The notes under the pieces were generated by a model. It saw only the letters and a list, made by a program, of their open reading frames with translations, was not told the DNA's origin and made no database searches. Shown here one piece after another: positions 1 to 4,490 of a stretch of 6,935 nt of DNA. The position numbers and the translations under genes are program-made. Position 1 is the stretch's first letter. Every line of letters begins with the position of its first letter. Source of the stretch: Spirochaetales bacterium (GTDB lineage: Bacteria; Spirochaetota; Spirochaetia; DSM-27196; SKKC01); the NCBI GenBank assembly GCA_007121695.1, contig SKKC01000334.1, positions 1 to 6,935 of the forward strand. Direction: 5' to 3'.

Positions 1-228
1 CTTGCCATTACTGGTGATTTGCGTATTAGAGGGGTGACACGGGAAGTAACTTTCGCCATGGACTTGAACGTGCACACGTACGATCAGATACAGGGACTCG
101 CGTATACCGAGATTTCCCGGGCCGATTTTGGAATTGTCGTTCCCTATGTTGGAGGAAACTCGATCGTTTCACAGGTTAATGACACAGTTGAGCTTCGAAT
201 GGAGTTCGTAGCGCTTCGACGCGATTAA
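1..228 (+). CDS. YceI-like protein, C-terminal part (5' end outside window)
   Basis: The reading frame is open from base 1 (Leu-Ala-Ile-Thr-Gly-Asp-Leu...) to the TAA at 226-228, giving 75 visible residues; the true start lies upstream. The fragment resembles the end of the YceI fold: 'GDLRIRGVTREVTF' matches the family's strand pattern 'G.LTIRGVTK.V.f', followed by 'SRADFGIV' and a closing strand 'VNDTVELRMEF'. YceI proteins are small lipocalin-like beta barrels, usually periplasmic or secreted, that bind isoprenoid or other hydrophobic ligands. The signal peptide, if any, is not in the window, so location is inferred from the family. The internal ATG at 19 is not the likely start because family-type sequence continues upstream of it. 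The gene converges on the ABC permease with 13 bases between the stop codons, and I see no clear terminator in that gap. Confidence 0.75.
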   Translation, partial: LAITGDLRIRGVTREVTFAMDLNVHTYDQIQGLAYTEISRADFGIVVPYVGGNSIVSQVNDTVELRMEFVALRRD

Positions 229-241
229 GTCGTGGCAGCTG

Positions 242-1264
242 TCAATCCCAACGGAACACCAGCGCAGATGCCGCAATAAAAACCAGCGAGAATACCGCGA
301 GCGCAATCAGGTTGGTAAAGATTCCTGAAAGACCTGCCCCTTCGATCATGATGGCACGGGCCCCTTCGACGAAATGAGTCAAGGGAAGAAACCGTGAGGC
401 CGTCTGCAGGGCCTGTGGTGCGCCTTCAAGCGAGAAAAACACACCGGACCCGATAATCATCGGAAAGCTCACCAGGTTCATTACTCCCCCTGCCAGCTCT
501 TCGCTTCGCAGGCGAGATGCAAACAGGAGTCCAATGGAAATCATGCATACGATCGCCAGAAGCGTCAGTATGGCAAGCAGCAGGTACGAACCTTCCATGC
601 TGAAGTTCAGCAATGCGTTTGTTCCAGCATACACAACCGTGGACGTAACAAAAACTATACTGAGTCTGCTGGCTGCCTGTGCCGAGACAAACGAAAACGC
701 AGACACCGGAGTGGCTTTGAGTCGTTTCAGAACACCGTTTTTCCTGTAGCGAACAAGGACGAACCCGACGCCGAACAGACAACTGAACAACATGTTCATG
801 CCAATGACACCAGGAATAACCCAGTCGACGTATCGGATGGGTTGTCCGCTAATCTGTCGTTCGTGGAAGACCGCAGGTCCGTCGTCTCGCGTCTGGGAGT
901 CCTCGAATATTCGACGTAGCAATGGCGCGGTGTCACTTTCTGAATTCAGATAGAATTCGGTACTGTCAAAGTGGATAACCATGTCGAGCTCGTGCCTGCG
1001 CACACGTTCGACAACGGACTCGACGGTTGCGTTGTCGTGTATCGGATACCGGATAAACTCTATCTGTTCAATCGACAGGAAATCGAAGTCGCCTGGAGGT
1101 TCGCCGATAAGCCCGACCGTGAATACTGTCGTTCCCGCATCCGAGAGAGCCAGCGCGAAACCGAACACGAGGATCATCGGGAAGAACATATTCCAGAAAA
1201 ACGTGCCTCTATCCCGTACAAACTCCAGTGTTCTCGCTCGAAACAATGCGATAAAGCTGTTCAT
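242..1264 (-). CDS. ABC-2 type transporter permease
   Basis: A 340-residue integral membrane protein of the ABC-2 exporter family. Visible layout: one N-terminal membrane segment (about 22-42), an extracytoplasmic domain of about 100 residues (43-145), then about five further segments (near 148-172, 197-217, 226-250, 262-280, 314-336). Family hallmarks are 'GVLKRLKATPVSAF' (177-190), the loop thought to contact the ATPase, and 'FLPLTHFVEGARAIM' near the C terminus (292-306). The ATG at 1264 has an AGGT Shine-Dalgarno about 8 bases upstream, and the gene starts 19 bases after the ATPase stop, so the two form one transcription unit. One permease with one separate ATPase implies homodimers of each subunit. 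The substrate (drug, lipid, polysaccharide or ion) cannot be told; the long external loop between segments 1 and 2 resembles YhhJ/NatB-like and drug-exporter permeases. Function as a membrane exporter is confident, specificity is not. Confidence 0.9.
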   Translation of the reverse strand: MNSFIALFRARTLEFVRDRGTFFWNMFFPMILVFGFALALSDAGTTVFTVGLIGEPPGDFDFLSIEQIEFIRYPIHDNATVESVVERVRRHELDMVIHFDSTEFYLNSESDTAPLLRRIFEDSQTRDDGPAVFHERQISGQPIRYVDWVIPGVIGMNMLFSCLFGVGFVLVRYRKNGVLKRLKATPVSAFSFVSAQAASRLSIVFVTSTVVYAGTNALLNFSMEGSYLLLAILTLLAIVCMISIGLLFASRLRSEELAGGVMNLVSFPMIIGSGVFFSLEGAPQALQTASRFLPLTHFVEGARAIMIEGAGLSGIFTNLIALAVFSLVFIAASALVFRWD

Positions 1265-1283
1265 TTTTCTATACCTGTGTCTT

Positions 1284-2168
1284 TCACGCCCGGAGCGTGT
1301 TCCCCGTCAGTTTAATAAAGAGATCCTCAAGAGTTGGTTTGTGTACGGACAAGCCGTCGAGGCTCAAGCCAACGGTCAGAAGATTCCGCACGGTTTCGTC
1401 GAGTCGGGTTGACGTCAATTCAAGCGCACCGTGTCGGATTGCCGCACCCTCGGGAAGGGGAAAGTCTATGCTCTGGGGGTCGTGTAAGGGAATCCGGACA
1501 AGAACTCCGTCGAAATGGCGGTCCAGAAGAGCCTGTGGAGCGTCAATTTCAAGGATGCGGCCGTGGTCCATAATGGCAATCTGGTCGCACAACAAATGAG
1601 CTTCATCCATGTAATGGGTCGTCAGAACAATGGTTGCCCCTTCAGACTGGATTCGACGTATGAGATCCCAGAAGTTGCGCCGGGCCTGTGGATCCAGACC
1701 CGTTGTCGGTTCATCGAGAAACACTATATCCGGCTGTGGAACAATCGCAATCGCAAGCAGGAGACGCTGCCGCTGTCCTCCAGACAGCTTCTTGTTGTCC
1801 CTGGTCAGAATATCTGACAGCGAACAGATCTCAACAATTTCATCGAACGGTCGTGGGTCAGGGTAGAAAGCCTGAAACAGCCGTATCGTTTCAGCGACGG
1901 TCAGATAGTCTGGAAGAGATGTGTTCTGAAACTGTATTCCCGCGCGTTTCTTGAACTCATCGTCGATCGGTCGGCCACGGTAGAGAATGGAACCGCTGTC
2001 GGGAGCGAGGATGCCTTCCATGATCTCTATGGTTGTTGTTTTTCCTGCTCCGTTGGGACCAAGCAGTCCGAAACAGATACCTTCGCTCAGGGAAAAACTG
2101 ACGCCGTCAACGGCACGCACCTGCCGGAATTGCTTCACAAGATTGTTTACGACCAGGATGTCCTGCAT
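1284..2168 (-). CDS. ABC transporter ATP-binding protein
   Basis: ATPase that should power the ABC-2 permease encoded 19 bases downstream. Numbering from an upstream GTG at 2183 (299 residues), the motifs are: Walker A GPNGAGKTT (42-50), Q-loop around Q84/Q86, signature LSGGQ (133-137), Walker B IVFLDEPT (153-160), D-loop GLD (162-164) and switch His H190 in 'TTHYMDEA'. All catalytic elements are intact. The C-terminal 80 residues end in 'PTLEDLFIKLTG', the usual tail (DUF4162-like) of drug/ABC-2 exporter ATPases such as the CcmA/NatA/DrrA group. I prefer the ATG at 2168 (294 residues) because 'MQDILVVNNLVKQF' is a typical start for the family and it leaves more room for divergent promoters. 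The GTG at 2183 is possible; neither has a convincing Shine-Dalgarno. It is divergent to the DMT-type gene. No regulator gene is adjacent, so inducers cannot be guessed. Confidence 0.92.
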   Translation of the reverse strand: MQDILVVNNLVKQFRQVRAVDGVSFSLSEGICFGLLGPNGAGKTTTIEIMEGILAPDSGSILYRGRPIDDEFKKRAGIQFQNTSLPDYLTVAETIRLFQAFYPDPRPFDEIVEICSLSDILTRDNKKLSGGQRQRLLLAIAIVPQPDIVFLDEPTTGLDPQARRNFWDLIRRIQSEGATIVLTTHYMDEAHLLCDQIAIMDHGRILEIDAPQALLDRHFDGVLVRIPLHDPQSIDFPLPEGAAIRHGALELTSTRLDETVRNLLTVGLSLDGLSVHKPTLEDLFIKLTGNTLRA

Positions 2169-2214
2169 GCCAACAACATACACAGACTACATCTGACAGG
2201 ACCATAGACAGAAC

Positions 2215-2769
2215 ATGAATTTACCTCGGTTTTTCGTGAACTGCGAATCTGGACAAGGGTTCCTGCATGTTGCTATTCTTCGGCGCGTGAACACACGAAT
2301 TATAGCAAGCGTTGTTGCGGCGTTAATTACGGGCACTGCGATCGCCCTGCAGTCCTCGGCAAGCGGACGAGCAGGTCTCATGATTGGTCCCATCCGAACC
2401 GGGCTGCTCATTAACGTTATGGGTGGATCGACTGCGATACTGATTATTTTTGTCCTGTGGCTGAGCGGAAACTGGCCGGCCCATTCAGCATTCATACAAC
2501 CTGACGGCTCTCTATTGTCAAACGTATACGTACTGACCCTGTTAGGCGGCTGGTTCGGAGTAACCATCGTGAGTGGGGTGGCATTCTCGGTGCAGGGAGT
2601 CGGCGTTACGGCCGGCCTGTCCGCGATTATCCTGGCACAGTTACTCGCCGGTTCAATACTCGACGCGATCGGGGGAGCCGGTATTACCGCAGCGTTCGAC
2701 CTTCGCCGCCTCTCAGGCATACTCGCTATGCCGTTCGGAGTATGGTTACTTCTACCCCGAGCATCGTAG
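2215..2769 (+). CDS. DMT-superfamily YdcZ/DUF606-like membrane protein
   Basis: A small, very hydrophobic protein with about five membrane segments (near residues 28-47, 57-83, 102-125, 129-151, 167-181 from the ATG at 2215). It follows the DUF606 (DMT_YdcZ) pattern: 'GPIRTGLLINVMGG' in segment 2, 'LLGGWFGVTIVSGVAFSVQGVGVTAGLSAIILAQLLAGSILDAIG' pattern around 109-153, and a 'LRRLSGIL' turn before the last helix. Members are 5-helix half-size relatives of EamA transporters, generally of unknown substrate. The start is uncertain. The ATG at 2215 gives 184 residues, longer than the usual 140-160, with only a distant AGGA (2198-2201). The GTG at 2287 gives 160 residues beginning directly before helix 1 but has no Shine-Dalgarno. 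A weak + strand promoter-like pair CTGACA (2193-2198) and TGAATT (2216-2221) would favour the later start. It stands alone, divergent from the ABC operon; no terminator for this strand is evident. Confidence 0.8.
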   Translation: MNLPRFFVNCESGQGFLHVAILRRVNTRIIASVVAALITGTAIALQSSASGRAGLMIGPIRTGLLINVMGGSTAILIIFVLWLSGNWPAHSAFIQPDGSLLSNVYVLTLLGGWFGVTIVSGVAFSVQGVGVTAGLSAIILAQLLAGSILDAIGGAGITAAFDLRRLSGILAMPFGVWLLLPRAS

Positions 2770-2803
2770 ATTCGAGTCGAAGACCTGGTATTCGTACGCG
2801 AGC

Positions 2804-2834
2804 AAAAAAAAACGGTCGACCTTCCGGTCGACCG
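2804..2834 (-). terminator. Rho-independent terminator of the tRNA-Leu unit
   Basis: A perfect 9-bp stem CGGTCGACC / GGTCGACCG (2813-2821 and 2826-2834) with a 4-base loop is followed, reading the - strand, by nine T residues (plus-strand A run 2804-2812). It lies 7 bases beyond the 3' end of the tRNA, so it fits as that gene's terminator. On the + strand there is no T tract after the hairpin, so it would not efficiently end the DMT-type gene transcript. Confidence 0.92.
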
Positions 2835-2841
2835 AATACGT

Positions 2842-2925
2842 TGCGGCAGAGAGGACTTGAACCTCCACGGCATTGCTGCCACCAGCCCCTCAAGCTGGCG
2901 TGTCTACCAATTCCACCACTGCCGC
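2842..2925 (-). tRNA. tRNA-Leu (anticodon GAG)
   Basis: An 84-base class II tRNA read on the - strand. The acceptor stem pairs GCGGCAG (2925-2919) with CTGCCGC (2849-2843), and the discriminator is A at 2842, as expected for leucine. The D arm contains 'GGTAGACA'. The anticodon stem CCAGC/GCTGG encloses loop TTGAGGG with anticodon GAG, reading CUC and CUU codons. A long variable arm (TGGCA-GCAA-TGCCG) is followed by a T arm with loop TTCAAGT. The genomic sequence after the discriminator is ACG, so the CCA end is not encoded and must be added by the nucleotidyltransferase. The gene is monocistronic, flanked by its own promoter and terminator. Confidence 0.97.
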
Positions 2926-2945
2926 GTGGATTGATAACGGGCGTT

Positions 2946-2975
2946 AAAATAGAACAAAACGCCGCGTGCTGTCAA
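2946..2975 (-). promoter_or_regulatory. Sigma-70-type promoter for tRNA-Leu
   Basis: On the - strand a perfect -35 TTGACA (2975-2970) is followed after 18 bases by -10 TATTTT (2951-2946). The segment after the -10 reads AACGCCCG, a GC-rich discriminator of the kind typical for stringently controlled stable-RNA promoters. Transcription would start near 2938, leaving a leader of about 12 bases before the mature tRNA at 2925. The match and placement are seen; stringent control is inferred from the discriminator alone. Confidence 0.8.
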
Positions 2976-2984
2976 GAACAGCCA

Positions 2985-3014
2985 CAAAAAACCGGCTGCA
3001 AAAAACAGCCGGTT
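2985..3014 (-). terminator. Rho-independent terminator of the DUF4168 gene
   Basis: A perfect 9-bp stem AACCGGCTG / CAGCCGGTT (2990-2998 and 3006-3014) with a 7-base loop is followed on the - strand by a short T run (plus-strand As 2986-2990). It lies 31 bases after the DUF4168 stop codon. It also separates that gene from the tRNA promoter just beyond. The T tract is short, so termination may be moderate. Confidence 0.85.
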
Positions 3015-3045
3015 CTCTCAAAATCTATACACATTTTGTGAGTGA

Positions 3046-3570
3046 TCAGAATCGATCGGAATACTCCTGTTCTATCAGGACTGCCGCGAGTTCGTTCAGC
3101 TCTTCGGCCAGTTCAGGATCGTGAGGAATCGCTTCGGCTATCTCGTTAAAGCGTTCCACAGCAAGCTCCTGGTCCACCACGACTCCCTCCATGTGGGAAG
3201 CTGCTGACATTTCGACATCCTGGATGTCCGCGATCGCCTGCTCGTACTGCTGCTCTTCTGACTCGCTGACGTCCTGGGGAAGTGCCTGTTGTGTCATCAT
3301 CGCCTGATGCAGTTCCTGAAAGCGCATCATGTCGAGATCGGACGCATCGAGGACCTGCTGTATCTCGAGCTGCGCTTCCTGCTGTATCAGCTGCACTTCG
3401 ATGAGTGCTCGTGTAAAGCGTTCAAGCTCGCCTTCTTCGAGACTGACCTCGACAGGTGCAGGTTCCGGAGCCATTCCGGGCTGTTCGGGGGCAAACTGCC
3501 CGAAAACAAAGCCGGATGTCACCAGAATCAATCCCAGCGCAATTACCATCGTTCTTCGTGTTACGTTCAT
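3046..3570 (-). CDS. Secreted DUF4168-domain protein
   Basis: A 174-residue protein with an N-terminal signal peptide: basic start MNVTRR, hydrophobic core about 8-22, probable cleavage near the G24/Q25 junction. A Pro/Glu-rich linker follows (28-41). The body resembles DUF4168: 'SLEEGELERFTRALIEVQLIQQEAQLEIQQ' (43-72) fits the first conserved helix and 'VERFNEIAEAIPHDPELAEELNEL' (138-161) the 'Y..Ia.a...DpeL' second half. Between them is a longer Glu/Gln-rich stretch (about 95-125) than I recall for the family. The protein is strongly acidic and probably helical and periplasmic or secreted. The family's biochemical role is unknown to me. The ATG at 3570 has a strong Shine-Dalgarno AAGGAG (3585-3580) about 9 bases upstream, which fixes the start. 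It is monocistronic with its own terminator and probable promoter. Confidence 0.8.
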   Translation of the reverse strand: MNVTRRTMVIALGLILVTSGFVFGQFAPEQPGMAPEPAPVEVSLEEGELERFTRALIEVQLIQQEAQLEIQQVLDASDLDMMRFQELHQAMMTQQALPQDVSESEEQQYEQAIADIQDVEMSAASHMEGVVVDQELAVERFNEIAEAIPHDPELAEELNELAAVLIEQEYSDRF

Positions 3571-3586
3571 TCGGTTGCTCTCCTTT

Positions 3587-3606
3587 GTTCAGTATCGTTT
3601 CTGAAC
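3587..3606. repeat. Inverted repeat upstream of the DUF4168 gene (possible operator or leader hairpin)
   Basis: GTTCAG (3587-3592) and CTGAAC (3601-3606) are perfect 6-bp inverted arms separated by 8 bases. The repeat lies just upstream of the Shine-Dalgarno (3578-3585) and downstream of the proposed promoter, so it would be in the 5' leader of the mRNA. It could be a repressor site or a small leader hairpin. A 6-bp dyad can occur by chance. Confidence 0.35.
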
Positions 3607-3638
3607 GTTGAATGATTCTGGCTTGAACGTAGACGTCG

Positions 3639-3668
3639 GGTATCCAGTTTCAGACAAGAGAGTGTCAA
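3639..3668 (-). promoter_or_regulatory. Probable sigma-70 promoter of the DUF4168 gene
   Basis: A perfect -35 TTGACA (3668-3663, - strand) is followed after 18 bases by a weak -10 candidate GATACC (3644-3639). Start of transcription would fall near 3632, giving a leader of about 60 bases. The -35 is convincing but the -10 matches only three of six positions, so another -10 or an activator may be involved. Confidence 0.45.
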
Positions 3669-3688
3669 GATTGTGTGAAGTCGTTCCC

Positions 3689-3724
3689 GAGTCGGCGAGG
3701 ATCAGAAATTCCGAAGACCGACTC
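3689..3724. repeat. Inverted repeat overlapping the thioesterase stop codon
   Basis: GAGTCGG (3689-3695) and CCGACTC (3718-3724) are perfect 7-bp arms with a 22-base interval. The right arm covers part of the TGA stop of the thioesterase gene (3725-3723). It could form a 3' hairpin on that mRNA, but there is no T tract after it, so it is not a standard intrinsic terminator. Confidence 0.35.
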
Positions 3725-4490
3725 ATGAACGCCAGCGGAGAGACATGACGGCCGCTCGTGTTCCATCGTCGATCCGCGTAATTGCGTGATCAGAACGGGT
3801 CTGATCTTCGCTGACGGTACAGGATACGTCAAGAACATCGTTCAACACGCATTCCTTGAGAAAATTAACCGACAGTTGATGCAGATGACGTGATTCGTGC
3901 CAGGACGGGCCAAGACTATCGAGCATCCATGAAACGTATCTGGTATTGTTCACGTGGCTCTGCGCATCTATATCGGAGTAGCGCGCTGTCGTTTCATAGG
4001 ATACCCCTGCGCCGTCGTCCGTATCGGGAGGGGTGATTTTTTCGGGTGGATCCTGAAACTGACTCGGGAGCGATGTAACTACCAGATCCTGCAATACGGT
4101 CTCGGGTCTCACCGGACGTCTTGACTCGCTGTCGACGACGAGCCAGGCGGTCACCGCTTTCATGAGTTCGCGTTCCTCGTCGTCGTATAACCGAAAATCA
4201 CGGAGTGCAAAGAGTCTGTTCGTTCCGGAGGTCCAGCTTTCAAGGCGAACAGTATCGCCCCAGCGTGGATAGCCGGTAACCTGCATGGTAATGCGGGACA
4301 GCGCCCAGAACTGATTTCGCGAACCAAGGTCGGAGTATCCGAACTGAAGCGCTTTCGCGTGCTTCCATGCAACGTCCTGCATCATCTGAAGAAGCGCATG
4401 CGGGGATGCGTGACCGCTCGAGTCGGCCCAGAAAGAGCCAACTTCGAAGGTCTCGTACCACGTTGACGGGCCTGTGACTGGAGAACTCAA
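3723..4490 (-). CDS. Acyl-ACP thioesterase (FatA/FatB-like)
   Basis: A 255-residue cytosolic enzyme of the acyl-ACP thioesterase family, which hydrolyses long-chain acyl-acyl carrier protein to free fatty acid and ACP. It is a double hot-dog: N-terminal half 'WYETFEVGSFWADSSGHASP...' (11-30) and 'FWALSRITMQVTGYPRWGDTVRLESW' pattern (61-86), then the second half with the catalytic-region motif 'RYSDIDAQSHVNNTRYVSWMLDSL' pattern (170-193). There D175, H179, N181/N182, Y185 and W188 match the plant/bacterial 'D.N.HVNN..Y..W' pattern, although the Asn normally two residues before the His is Q177 or S178 here. 'FLKEC' (210-214) supplies the conserved Glu/Cys pair. The start is TTG at 4490-4488, overlapping the pepF stop (TTGA), with a GGAG Shine-Dalgarno 8 bases upstream inside pepF. 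Coupled translation with pepF is likely. No signal peptide is seen. Confidence 0.85.
   Translation of the reverse strand: MSSPVTGPSTWYETFEVGSFWADSSGHASPHALLQMMQDVAWKHAKALQFGYSDLGSRNQFWALSRITMQVTGYPRWGDTVRLESWTSGTNRLFALRDFRLYDDEERELMKAVTAWLVVDSESRRPVRPETVLQDLVVTSLPSQFQDPPEKITPPDTDDGAGVSYETTARYSDIDAQSHVNNTRYVSWMLDSLGPSWHESRHLHQLSVNFLKECVLNDVLDVSCTVSEDQTRSDHAITRIDDGTRAAVMSLRWRS

Noticed and set aside
971..1412. Overlapping + strand open frames across the permease start and ATPase end
   Set aside because: They are antisense to two clear ABC transporter genes and give no protein-like sequence.
2187..2882. A 231-codon open frame on the - strand opposite the DMT-type gene
   Set aside because: Its start lies within the tRNA-Leu gene, its product is a low-complexity Arg/Ser/Thr/Pro-rich sequence with no family resemblance, and the opposite strand encodes a recognisable membrane protein.
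3017..3042. An imperfect AT-rich hairpin (CTCAAAAT / ATTTTGTGAG) just after the DUF4168 stop codon
   Set aside because: The stem is bulged and AT-rich, with no T tract of its own; the perfect GC-rich terminator at 2985-3014 explains termination better.
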